From: Bacteroidota bacterium
Lineage (GTDB): Bacteria > Bacteroidota > Bacteroidia > Bacteroidales > Prolixibacteraceae
Direction of reading: 5' to 3'
Assembly (NCBI GenBank): GCA_024278975.1
Contig: JAJRSD010000100.1
Span: forward strand, 1-33,539
Length of the DNA stretch: 33,539 nt
Positions 23,836 to 32,008 of this stretch are shown here, in pieces. Position 1 is the first letter of the stretch. The number at the start of each line of letters is the position of its first letter. Below the pieces are notes generated by a model. The model made no database searches. It saw only the letters and a program-made list of their open reading frames with translations, and was not told the origin of the DNA. Position numbers and translations under genes: made by a program.

Positions 23836-24297
23836 TTATTTCAACCACTCAAATGTAATGTAATGGTCAGGACTCATGCCCAGAGTTTTGTAAGTTTTTT
23901 GTGCCGGAAAGTTAGATTTGTCGGCGTATAGTCTGATACCTTTTAATTTTGCATCATTTAAAACCTCTTCTTTAATAAACGAGTACATACTTCGGTAAAC
24001 ACCTTTTCTTCTGAATTCAGGTAGAACGTAAACCGATTGAATCCATAAAACAGTTCCATTTCTCCAGTCGCTCCATTCGAAAGTAGTTAAAAGCGAACTC
24101 ACTACTTTTCCATCTGTTTCGGCAACGTAATACCGACCTTTTAAACTGTCGTTTAAAACAGCCAAAACACCTTTTGTAACAATGTTCTTATCCAATAAAA
24201 TATCTTCAGTTTCTGTTGCCATAAGTAACTGAAAATCTACAATCGAATCTGCATCTTTAATGGTTGCTTTTCGTATAATCATCTGTTTTAAATCCAT
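23836..24297 (-). CDS. GNAT family N-acetyltransferase
   Basis: A 153-residue acetyltransferase. The core has IRKATIKDADSIVDFQLLM at the N-terminus and a central strand with GTVLWIQSVYVLPEFRRKGV, where RRKGV is the acetyl-CoA pyrophosphate-binding loop (Q/RxxGxG/A type). GIRLYADKSNFPAQKTYKTL follows and precedes the last strands. Substrate unknown. It begins 17 bases after the NifX-like gene stop, so it is in the same transcript. A second in-frame ATG five codons downstream is possible. Confidence 0.88.
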   Translation of the reverse strand: MDLKQMIIRKATIKDADSIVDFQLLMATETEDILLDKNIVTKGVLAVLNDSLKGRYYVAETDGKVVSSLLTTFEWSDWRNGTVLWIQSVYVLPEFRRKGVYRSMYSFIKEEVLNDAKLKGIRLYADKSNFPAQKTYKTLGMSPDHYITFEWLK

Positions 24298-24314
24298 GTT
24301 GTGTCGATAATTTA

Positions 24315-24635
24315 TCAGGGTTTAATTCTATTCAATATATCTTCTATTTTAATTCTTTCTTCCGATAAAAGGACTAATTGAAGCTTTTCTTTCTCTATTA
24401 TTTCGCCTGCTTTAGGCCCAATTTCGCCTGTAATAATAGTTGTTATTCCCTCCTTTTTTAGCAGTCCAACTAACTTTATTCCACTATTCTCATGGTCTCT
24501 GTATGGATTTTCGATAATTGAGTATTGATTTTTTGAAGCGTTAAAAATTACTATGTTTTCACACTTACCAAATCTTAAATCAAGAAGCGATTTTTCGGTT
24601 TTTCCGACCGATGTTATTGCAAATATTTTTTCCAT
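24315..24635 (-). CDS. NifX/NafY-like (dinitrogenase FeMo-cofactor biosynthesis-type) protein
   Basis: A 106-residue single-domain protein of the COG1433/PF02579 type: KIFAITSVGKTEKSLLDLRFGKC… with the conserved FG at the first turn, IENPY, GIKLVGLLKKEGITTIITGEIGPKAG as the core, and an amphipathic C-terminal helix. NifX/NafY members bind iron-molybdenum cofactor precursors; most stand-alone copies in bacteria without nif genes have unknown roles, probably in Fe-S or metal handling. No nif gene is seen in the window. First gene of a minus-strand trio with GNAT and AlbA_2. Confidence 0.82.
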   Translation of the reverse strand: MEKIFAITSVGKTEKSLLDLRFGKCENIVIFNASKNQYSIIENPYRDHENSGIKLVGLLKKEGITTIITGEIGPKAGEIIEKEKLQLVLLSEERIKIEDILNRIKP

Positions 24636-24762
24636 TTCCTATATTTTAATAGTGCTTAAATATAACAATTGAAATGTAAAAAGGTTAATAACTTGCAAAT
24701 ATTTAGAATTATTATTATTCGAATAGTTTTTTAATAATGCAGATTAAGATGCTGCTTAATTA

Positions 24763-24792
24763 TTGTATATTTAAAAGTTAGTTATATTTTTG
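24763..24792 (+). promoter_or_regulatory. Promoter of YebC gene
   Basis: TTG (24763-24765) and TATTTTTG (24785-24792), an exact TAnnTTTG, separated by 19 bases. The leader would be about 45 bases. Confidence 0.65.
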
Positions 24793-24845
24793 AGTTTATA
24801 TCGGTTTCAAAATTTATTAAAAAATTAACTTTAATCTAATTCGTT

Positions 24846-25589
24846 ATGTCAGGTCACAATAAATGGTCGTCTATAAAGCACAAAAAAGGAGCCGCCGATG
24901 CTAAGCGGTCTAAAATGTTTTCAAAGTTTTCGAAGGAGATTACGGTAGCCGCAAAAATGGGAGGAACCGATATTGAATCGAACTCGCGGTTAAGGCTTGC
25001 AGTGCAAAATGCCAAAGGTCAGAATATGCCGAAAGACGTTATTCAGCGTGCAATTCATAAGGCCGAAAAAGATGCTGCTAATTTCGAAGAACTCACTTTT
25101 GAAGGATATGGAGTTGGTGGTATTGCAATTTTTGTGGAGTGTCTTTCGGACAACAATAACCGAACTGTTGGAAGTGTTAGGTCTATATTTTCGAAGTATG
25201 GTGGACATCTCGGGACAAATGGTTCGCTTAGTTTTCTGTTCGATAGAAAAGGAATATTTGTTGTTCAGGATAACGGCGATTTCGATTTGGAAGATTTTGA
25301 GCTTGAGATGATTGATGCAGGAGCTGAAGATTTTGAGATGAATGAGAACATAATTCTCATAACTACTGCGATGGAAGATTTTGGAAATGTTTCGAAAAAA
25401 ATGGATGAAATGGAAATTGAAGCTGAAAGTCAAGAGCTTCAGCGGATTCCTCATAATACTGTTTCGCTGAGTATGGAAGACTCAAAAAAAGTACTGCGTT
25501 TGGTGGAAAAGCTTGAAGATGACGATGATGTTCAGCAAGTATTTCATAATCTGGAAATTTCGGAAGATTTAGAGAATGAAATGCAATAA
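24846..25589 (+). CDS. YebC/TACO1 family protein
   Basis: A 247-residue YebC/TACO1 protein. The N-terminus MSGHNKWSSIKHKKGAADAK is nearly invariant in the family, followed by FSKFSKEITVAAKMGG, NAKGQNMPKDVIQRAI and FEGYGVGGIAIFVE. Three domains of normal length. Family members act as translation factors or as transcription regulators. The C-terminus is acidic. It sits alone behind its own promoter; the next gene also has its own -7 box. Confidence 0.95.
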   Translation: MSGHNKWSSIKHKKGAADAKRSKMFSKFSKEITVAAKMGGTDIESNSRLRLAVQNAKGQNMPKDVIQRAIHKAEKDAANFEELTFEGYGVGGIAIFVECLSDNNNRTVGSVRSIFSKYGGHLGTNGSLSFLFDRKGIFVVQDNGDFDLEDFELEMIDAGAEDFEMNENIILITTAMEDFGNVSKKMDEMEIEAESQELQRIPHNTVSLSMEDSKKVLRLVEKLEDDDDVQQVFHNLEISEDLENEMQ

Positions 25590-25695
25590 GATATTCTGTA
25601 GTAAATTAATCCCTCGTATTAATAATCGTTAACAACTTTTCATTTACATGATAATGCCGTGTAAAAAAAACGTTCTTTATTTAGCACTTTTAAAT

Positions 25696-25703
25696 TATAT
25701 TTG
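25696..25703 (+). promoter_or_regulatory. -7 box upstream of SPOR-like gene
   Basis: TATATTTG matches TAnnTTTG exactly and ends 23 bases before the ATG at 25727. TTC at 25673-25675 stands where TTG would be expected. Confidence 0.55.
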
Positions 25704-25726
25704 CACACTCAATCTGATATAAAATA

Positions 25727-26188
25727 ATGAGGATTTCTTTTCTTTTTATTATTGTTCTTTTTGCCAGTCGGGTAATTTCTGCGCAGGTAACATTTTCCGA
25801 AAATATTCCGGAAGATACTTTGCAATCTAATATTTTACAAAACCTTCAGGTTAATCGAGACCCACGTTTAGATAAAATGTTGAATTGGCATATTGTAAAA
25901 AATGAAAAGATGAATGGAATTGAAGGATTTAGAGTTGAGATTTTCTTTAGTTCGGAGATGAATGCACTGGAACAAGCAAAAAATAAAAAGGTTGAGTTTT
26001 TATCGGAATACCCCGAAAATACTGTAAATATTAAATACGATGCTCCAAATTTTAAGGTGCGCGTTGGTGATTTCAGAACTAAAAACGAAGCACTAAAACT
26101 GCTTAAAATGATCGAAAAAAACTATCCGATGGCTTTTATAGTTCCAGATAAAATTAATTTTCCTTTGCTGAAAACAACTAAATTATGA
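25727..26188 (+). CDS. Exported SPOR-domain-like protein
   Basis: A 153-residue protein with a signal peptide (MRISFLFIIVLFASRVISA, then QVTF). The C-terminal half (about 60-145) has a SPOR-like layout: GFRVEIFFSSEMNALEQAKN, a helix, then FKVRVGDFRTKNEALKLLKMIEKNYP and AFIVPDKI. SPOR domains bind denuded peptidoglycan, so the product may act in the periplasm at the cell wall. The stop overlaps the next start as ATGA, so it is translationally coupled to the cytosolic PurF-like enzyme, an unexpected pairing. Confidence 0.8.
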   Translation: MRISFLFIIVLFASRVISAQVTFSENIPEDTLQSNILQNLQVNRDPRLDKMLNWHIVKNEKMNGIEGFRVEIFFSSEMNALEQAKNKKVEFLSEYPENTVNIKYDAPNFKVRVGDFRTKNEALKLLKMIEKNYPMAFIVPDKINFPLLKTTKL

Positions 26189-28083
26189 GTGACCAAATTA
26201 AGCACGAATGTGGAATTGCTTTAATTCGTCTTTTAAAACCATTATCATACTATCAGGAAAAATATGGCACCTGGAAATATGGGTTAAACAAGCTGTATCT
26301 TTTAATGGAGAAACAGCATAACCGCGGGCAAGACGGGGCAGGAGCTGTGTGTGTTAAAACAGATTTAGCACCCGGAAACGCGTATATTAGCAGGTTTCGT
26401 TCTGTTCAGCAAAACCCAATTATTGATGTCTTTAATCAGATAAACGAACCGCTGCAAAACTGTCAATACAGTCACGATAACGATAGTGATTCTGAATGGG
26501 CATATAAAAACTTTCCATTTGCCGGCGAACTCTATCTGGGGCATTTAAGATACGGTACATTTGGTAAAAACAGTATCAATTTTGTTCATCCGGTTATGCG
26601 ACAGAATAATTGGAAATCGCGAAATTTAGCATTGGCAGGTAACTTTAATCTCACAAATACCGACGAACTTTTTAATGTACTGGTAAATTTGGGGCAGCAT
26701 CCGAAAGCTTATACCGACACGGTTACTGTACTCGAAAAAGTTGGGCATTTTTTAGATGAAGAAAATCAACTTCTATTTAGAAGATATAAAAACGAAGGTT
26801 TTGCAAACAACGAAATTTCAAGCCAGATAGAGAAAAATCTCGATATTCAAAATATTCTTGAGCGTTCGACTAAAGATTTCGACGGTGGTTACGCAATTGC
26901 CGGATTAGTTGGGCACGGCGATGCTTTTGTTGTTCGCGACCCGTGGGGAATCCGACCGGCACATTACTATTCTGATGACGAAATTGTTGTTGTGGCATCG
27001 GAGCGGGCAGTTATTCAGACTGTTATGGATGTTGATTTTGGTGAAGTAAACGAGGTGAACCCGGGGGAAGCATTAATAATTAAAAAGGATGGACGAATTA
27101 GTAACGAGATGATTCGTGTACCTCATAAAAGAACTTCCTGCTCGTTCGAGCGAATCTATTTCTCGCGCGGAAGCGATAAAGATATTTACAACGAACGTAA
27201 AGAATTGGGGCGTTTAATTTGTCCGGCAATTCTGAAATCGATAAATAATGATTTCGAAAATACTGTATTCTCTTTTATTCCAAACACCTCAGAAACAGCT
27301 TTCTACGGAATGATTGAAGGAGTTAAAAACTTTTTAGTTGATTGGAAAATTAAAGAAATTAATAAGAAAAACGGCTCGTTAACAAATGAAGATATTAAGC
27401 GAATTATCTCTTTTGAACCGCGGGTTGAAAAAATTGCAATTAAAGATGTAAAACTTCGTACTTTTATTGCCGACGATGCCAGTCGCGACGATTTGGTGGC
27501 TCACGTTTACGATGTTACTTATGGCGTAATTAAGAACTACGAAGACACTCTTGTAATTATCGACGACTCGATTGTTAGGGGAACAACATTGAAAAAAAGT
27601 ATTCTTAAAATACTTGACAGGCTGAAACCCAAAAAAATTATTGTGGTTTCGTCGGCACCACAAATTCGCTACCCCGACTGTTATGGAATTGATATGGCAC
27701 GTTTAGACAAATTTGTTGCATTTAACGCGGCTATCGAATTGCTAAAAGATGAGGGAAAAGAATATCTGATTCAGGATATTTATAAAAAATGTAAAGAGCA
27801 GCAAAATTTACCAAAAGAGGAGATAGTAAATTATGTGCGCGAAATATACAAACCGTTTACTGCAGAACAGGTTTCAGCAAAAATTGCTGAATTATTGAAG
27901 CCGGATGATTGTGGTGCTGAAGTTGAGATTATTTATCAATCTATTGAAGATTTGCATAACGCTTGCCCCAACGATTTGGGCGACTGGTACTTTACCGGAA
28001 ACTATCCAACCCCGGGCGGCAACCGTGTTGTAAATGGTTCGTTTATTAATTTTGTTGAAGGAAATGATAAACGGGCGTATTGA
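26185..28083 (+). CDS. Amidophosphoribosyltransferase family protein (PurF paralogue)
   Basis: A 632-residue enzyme with an N-terminal class II glutamine amidotransferase domain. The expected nucleophile is C9 in HECGIALIRL, with NRGQDGAG near 45-52 and the later GNFNLTN. A C-terminal phosphoribosyltransferase domain has PRPP loop VIIDDSIVRGTT at 457-468. Standard PurF (about 470-500 residues) makes 5-phosphoribosylamine from PRPP and glutamine. This protein is 130-160 residues longer, with inserts in both domains and a C-terminal extension. Its cysteine is preceded by eight residues, so a short propeptide would need removal or the N-terminus would have to tolerate it. Such long paralogues occur in Bacteroidota beside ordinary PurF. 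Whether it makes phosphoribosylamine is unproven. Confidence 0.88.
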   Translation: MSDQIKHECGIALIRLLKPLSYYQEKYGTWKYGLNKLYLLMEKQHNRGQDGAGAVCVKTDLAPGNAYISRFRSVQQNPIIDVFNQINEPLQNCQYSHDNDSDSEWAYKNFPFAGELYLGHLRYGTFGKNSINFVHPVMRQNNWKSRNLALAGNFNLTNTDELFNVLVNLGQHPKAYTDTVTVLEKVGHFLDEENQLLFRRYKNEGFANNEISSQIEKNLDIQNILERSTKDFDGGYAIAGLVGHGDAFVVRDPWGIRPAHYYSDDEIVVVASERAVIQTVMDVDFGEVNEVNPGEALIIKKDGRISNEMIRVPHKRTSCSFERIYFSRGSDKDIYNERKELGRLICPAILKSINNDFENTVFSFIPNTSETAFYGMIEGVKNFLVDWKIKEINKKNGSLTNEDIKRIISFEPRVEKIAIKDVKLRTFIADDASRDDLVAHVYDVTYGVIKNYEDTLVIIDDSIVRGTTLKKSILKILDRLKPKKIIVVSSAPQIRYPDCYGIDMARLDKFVAFNAAIELLKDEGKEYLIQDIYKKCKEQQNLPKEEIVNYVREIYKPFTAEQVSAKIAELLKPDDCGAEVEIIYQSIEDLHNACPNDLGDWYFTGNYPTPGGNRVVNGSFINFVEGNDKRAY

Positions 28084-28597
28084 TTTTATTTTAGTAAGAT
28101 ATAAATTCTAAGTCTGTTATTGTTGGATATTCCACAATATTATAGGAAGAACTTTTCTACCCAAAACGAATCCTTTCTATCATAAAAATAGTTTCATTTA
28201 TTACAACTAAATTACCAGTATAAATTAGCCATCAATAAGCAAACTCAACGATCTCATCAACAATTAGTTAATTTTTTTTGTTCAAATAAAGTGTGTTAAA
28301 AGTTTGGATATTAAAAATCAGAAAACTACATTTGACTATATAAAACGAGTTCTTTGAAGAGAAAAAATATTTTCCGCATTGGTTACAGTTGGTAAACTCA
28401 ACAGAATTTATTAAACCGAGTAAGCTCTTTATGGTTGCTAAAACAGGCCTGGTAGTTTCGTCGTTTGACGGAGTGAGTCGCAAGACCGTTGGAAGTTTGA
28501 TCAGCCGGGCACTCAAATCTTGTCATACAGGGGTTTTCACAAACTGAATTAGTGCGGATTTTTTTTGTCTTTTTTCGAAAGTTTCCAAAGACCTATT
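28084..28597. other. Intergenic region with decayed-looking frame
   Basis: A 514-base gap. ATTGTTGGA/TCCACAAT makes a small hairpin at 28119-28138. From 28344 to 28547 the plus strand is open for 67 codons but has no start at its head. An internal ATG at 28431 would give 38 residues (…GLVVSSFDGVSRKTVG…). The minus strand is open over the same stretch, from a TTG at 28516 to 28268. The 28380-28510 part is clearly less AT-rich than its surroundings. This looks like a fragment of an old gene or insertion sequence, but I cannot tell which strand was coding and recognise no family. Confidence 0.4.
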
Positions 28598-30190
28598 TTA
28601 CTTGGTAAATCTTTTTACAATCAAATTCAACAATAACAAAATACTTACGAACAGCGAGACACGCGCAATATAATCGCCATATTTTACGTAAAAAGTAATT
28701 TTGTCGTTGGCATTAATTGTTCCGTTAATGGCAGCATCTACCCACCAATTTGTTGGCTGAAATATATCGCCACGCTGATTAATAAAACATGAGATTCCGG
28801 TGTTTGCAGCACGAGCAATACTCCGGCGAGTTTCGATGGCACGTAATCTTGCAAACGACAAATGTTGCTTGTAACCGGGTGTGTTTTTCCACCAGCCATC
28901 GTTGGTGATAATAAAAATAAGACCTGCTCCTTTTTGAACGTACCCCGCAACATATTCTCCAAAAATAGATTCGTAACAAATTACAGGTGCTACTTTTGTT
29001 CCGTCTTTCGAAACAAAATTTGATGGTTCAGTTTGCTGGCCTAAACTTCCGGTTGTTCCGCCAATATTAATTACAATATCGTTTAAAAAACCAAGGTATT
29101 TCATAAATGGCATTTTCTCAACTCCAACAACTAATTTCGATTTATGGTAGATCTGACTTTGTCCCGACCTCTCAATAAAAATTGCAGTATTAAATCTGTC
29201 GTACGCTGCATCTCCATTGACGCGCGCGCTTATTGGAGCCGTATTTTTATCGGGATAAACTTTGTATGATGATACCCCAAAAATAATTTCGGCATTGGAG
29301 TAATTCAGTATCATATCGTAAAATCTTCGATAAAACCTATTCGATTGTAAATTGGCTTCATTCCAGTAACCGGGGTTTTCAAAAACAGTTTCGGGACCAA
29401 TAATATAATCTGTTTTGTTGGTTGTAACAGACTGTGCCAACGCAATAAACTTCTCCTTTTTCTGAGTTTCTGCTAACAGATCGTAACTCTCGGAATATGG
29501 GTCAACGTTGGGTTGAATAATTGTAATATTTTTAGGATTCTCTTTTTCGACATAAGAATAATACATTATTAATGAGGTAGAAACTGGTACAATTAAAAGT
29601 ATCGTAAAAACTAAAATTGGATAGATAGATTTTTTAAGTGATAGTTTATTTTGAAAATTACGGGCAATTTTAAATAGCAGAATGTTAATTATCAAAACCC
29701 AAAATGTTCCTCCGAAAACTCCCGTGAATTCGTACCACTGCACAATTTTAATATTGTTGGCAAAACCGTTGCCTAAATGCAACCACGGCCATTCAAAATC
29801 CCAATGATAGTGCATGTACTCAAACGAAATCCAAAAAACTATCAATGCAAAATATCCCAGATTCGATCTGAAATTACGGCGGGCAGTGTGTGCCAGCCAC
29901 CAAACCCCTGCCATTAAAAATGAGTTAATAGTAAATGCCATTAACGCACCTGCAAGAGTTGCATTTGCCACCCAAAATGTGGTTAAAACATTCCAAATAA
30001 TAAAGGTGAGAAATGTGTGCCCCCAAAACGAAACACCCCGATAATTATCTTTCTGTTCAACAAAAAAATTGTCGAGGTATAAAAGCGGAACGAATGCAAA
30101 AAACAGTGTCCAGCCCGGAAATCCCAACCAGGCAAGACTTAATAAAACACCCGATAAAACGGATAATAATATTCTATGACTTCGTTTCAT
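28598..30190 (-). CDS. lnt: Apolipoprotein N-acyltransferase
   Basis: A 530-residue inner-membrane enzyme that adds the third acyl chain to the N-terminal cysteine of lipoproteins. An N-terminal block of about six to seven membrane helices (about 8-200) is followed by a periplasmic nitrilase domain (about 220-490) and a last membrane helix. The catalytic triad is present as the Glu of GPETVFENP, the Lys of GVEKMPF and the Cys of VICYESIFGEY. NDGWW and RAIETRRSIARAANTG support the family. The open frame runs to a TTG at 30214, but the ATG at 30190 (MKRSHRILL) fits better. It lies 81 bases downstream of the nucleotidase gene on the same strand. Confidence 0.93.
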   Translation of the reverse strand: MKRSHRILLSVLSGVLLSLAWLGFPGWTLFFAFVPLLYLDNFFVEQKDNYRGVSFWGHTFLTFIIWNVLTTFWVANATLAGALMAFTINSFLMAGVWWLAHTARRNFRSNLGYFALIVFWISFEYMHYHWDFEWPWLHLGNGFANNIKIVQWYEFTGVFGGTFWVLIINILLFKIARNFQNKLSLKKSIYPILVFTILLIVPVSTSLIMYYSYVEKENPKNITIIQPNVDPYSESYDLLAETQKKEKFIALAQSVTTNKTDYIIGPETVFENPGYWNEANLQSNRFYRRFYDMILNYSNAEIIFGVSSYKVYPDKNTAPISARVNGDAAYDRFNTAIFIERSGQSQIYHKSKLVVGVEKMPFMKYLGFLNDIVINIGGTTGSLGQQTEPSNFVSKDGTKVAPVICYESIFGEYVAGYVQKGAGLIFIITNDGWWKNTPGYKQHLSFARLRAIETRRSIARAANTGISCFINQRGDIFQPTNWWVDAAINGTINANDKITFYVKYGDYIARVSLFVSILLLLNLIVKRFTK

Positions 30191-30271
30191 ATTTTTATAA
30201 TTATTGGAAATCAAAATTCCATAGATGAAACTTTGAAAGCCGAAGTTTTATTTATTTGTTTGAATTTTAGA

Positions 30272-31180
30272 TTAAACATTTTCAGAAAAAACAGATGTTT
30301 GTTTTCTCTTCGATCTTTCGAAAACAAAATCTATTTTCCCCATAACCAGACCGCCCCACCATGCTTGATTTACAATTACCTGCTTACCGGCTTTGTTCTT
30401 TTTGATTAATGGTTTTTCTAACCAAGTGTGCGAGTGCCCGCCAATAATTAAATCGGTCATCGATGTTTCTTCTGCTAAAAACATGTCGCAAACCGGATTT
30501 CGTTTGCAATATAATCCTAAGTGCGAAAGACAAATTACGAGGTCGCAATCTTTCTCTTTTTTTAGGAATGTTTCCATCTCGATTGCAATTTTTATGGGGT
30601 CGTTATAAACGGTATTTCCGTAATTCTTTTCGGCAACTAATCCTTGCAATTCAACGCCAACTCCATACAATCCAATTTTTATCCCCGAGCGTTTAAAAGT
30701 TTTCCATCGCAGAAATTTGCCTGCAAGAATAGTATCTGAGAAATCGTAATTTGAATTTATTAATGGAAAGTTTGCATTTGGCAGAGGTTTCAAAATTCCC
30801 TCCAAACCGTTATCGAATTCGTGGTTGCCAATTGTTCCGGCATCGTACCCGGCAGCACTCATAATTTTCAACATTAACTCTCCTTTAAAATAGTTAAAAT
30901 ATGGAGTTCCCTGAAACATATCTCCGGCATCGAAAAGAAGAGAACTTGGATTTTGTGCCTTGTATTTTTTTGCCATTCCTGAAATTCGCGCCAATCCGCC
31001 TTTATTTGAATATCGTTCGTTTGTACCTGTAAATGGCTCGATATGACAATGCAAATCGTTGGTGTGCAAAATAGAAATTGTTACGAAATCGTCGTTGGCA
31101 AACAGGTCGAAAGGAACTGCTCCAAGACTTAATCCAACTGTGCCGGTCATTATGTTTTTTACAAATCTTCGTCTATTCAT
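30272..31180 (-). CDS. Tat-exported 5'-nucleotidase metallophosphatase domain
   Basis: A 302-residue calcineurin-like phosphoesterase corresponding to the N-terminal half of UshA-type 5'-nucleotidases. The metal-site motifs are ILHTNDLHCHIEP, FDAGDMFQGTPYF, GNHEFDNG, CLSHLG and GGHSHTW. The N-terminus MNRRRFVKNIM followed by TGTVGLSLGAVPFDLFA is a twin-arginine signal, so the protein should be exported folded with its metals. The ATG at 31180 gives this Tat signal and an 8-base overlap with the upstream gene; an ATG at 31195 would add five residues. The nucleotide-binding C-terminal domain is missing here and is encoded by the overlapping neighbour. Confidence 0.88.
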   Translation of the reverse strand: MNRRRFVKNIMTGTVGLSLGAVPFDLFANDDFVTISILHTNDLHCHIEPFTGTNERYSNKGGLARISGMAKKYKAQNPSSLLFDAGDMFQGTPYFNYFKGELMLKIMSAAGYDAGTIGNHEFDNGLEGILKPLPNANFPLINSNYDFSDTILAGKFLRWKTFKRSGIKIGLYGVGVELQGLVAEKNYGNTVYNDPIKIAIEMETFLKKEKDCDLVICLSHLGLYCKRNPVCDMFLAEETSMTDLIIGGHSHTWLEKPLIKKNKAGKQVIVNQAWWGGLVMGKIDFVFERSKRKQTSVFSENV

Positions 31181-31937
31181 TCGAAACCCTCCCATCTAAT
31201 TTTGCCGTTATCACCTTCCCATTTTTATATTTTTGTTCAAGGTGATTTATTATAATATCACGAATTTTTTTTCCACTTTTTATCATTTTCAAACGTTGTG
31301 TAAAAACTGTTAGTCCATCACCACCTTCAGCAATATAGTCGTTTGTAACCAACCAGTATTTTTCATTTAATTTAATATCGACTCCATTTATTTGAACACT
31401 TTTTGCCTGTTCGTTGGAAATTATAAATCGCACACCACCAATACTGATACCTCCTTTTTCGGCTATCTGATTTAAAAACTCTTGAATCTGATTTCCGGTA
31501 AGTTGAAGATAAACCATTTCGTTTTCGAAAGGCATCAGCTCAAAAATCTTTCCCACGGTTATTTCTCCTTTGGGTAAAAAGGTTCTGATTCCTCCATAAT
31601 TAAAATACGAAATTGTTGGATTAATTTCAGAGTTGTTAGTTTCTGCATCAATTTTTGCCTCCTCTAAAAGTAAATCAGCCAGGAAATTAGTTAATAAACT
31701 TTCGGGGCGTTTTTTTACCATCTCTTTTTCCGATGTCGAAATTACACGATTCATATCTTTTTCAAGAATATTTTTATATGGCAAATACATTTGAACAAGT
31801 TGACTGTCAGTATTCAACGAATTATCGGATACTGAAAAATTTTGTGATGAAGAACTTGTTGGAACAAAGTTTGTTTTACAGGAAGCTACCAGTAAAAAAC
31901 AAGTTATTAACAGTGAATAGCTGAAAGATCGTAGCAT
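31173..31937 (-). CDS. Lipoprotein with 5'-nucleotidase C-terminal domain
   Basis: A 254-residue lipoprotein. The signal peptide MLRSFSYSLLITCFLLVASC ends in a VASC lipobox with C20 as the lipidation site. A serine-rich linker (TSSSSQNFSVSDNS) follows, then the 5'-nucleotidase C-terminal domain (PF02872, about 65-245). That domain has NFLADLLLEEAK, FNYGGIRTFLPKGEITVG, FEN-EMVYLQLTG, and YIAEGGDGLTVF. In UshA this domain binds the nucleotide base while the other domain holds the metals. Here it is a separate protein, upstream and overlapping by 8 bases. The two products probably join in the periplasm or at the membrane. A promoter between this gene and the divergent amidase is not clear. Confidence 0.88.
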   Translation of the reverse strand: MLRSFSYSLLITCFLLVASCKTNFVPTSSSSQNFSVSDNSLNTDSQLVQMYLPYKNILEKDMNRVISTSEKEMVKKRPESLLTNFLADLLLEEAKIDAETNNSEINPTISYFNYGGIRTFLPKGEITVGKIFELMPFENEMVYLQLTGNQIQEFLNQIAEKGGISIGGVRFIISNEQAKSVQINGVDIKLNEKYWLVTNDYIAEGGDGLTVFTQRLKMIKSGKKIRDIIINHLEQKYKNGKVITAKLDGRVSNE

Positions 31938-31966
31938 GTATGAAAGAATAATTTAAAACTTACAAT

Positions 31967-31974
31967 TATATTTA
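31967..31974 (+). promoter_or_regulatory. Possible -7 box of amidase gene
   Basis: TATATTTA matches seven of eight positions of TAnnTTTG, about 35 bases before the ATG at 32009. It lies in the 71-base gap between divergent genes; no clear -33 box. Confidence 0.3.
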
Positions 31975-32008
31975 GCGAATTCGTTTTATAAACAGATTTA
32001 TTATTAAT

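Noticed and set aside
28268-28516. 82-codon minus-strand frame as a real gene
   Set aside because: It starts at TTG, has no recognisable domain, and the opposite strand is equally open; kept only as a possible remnant.
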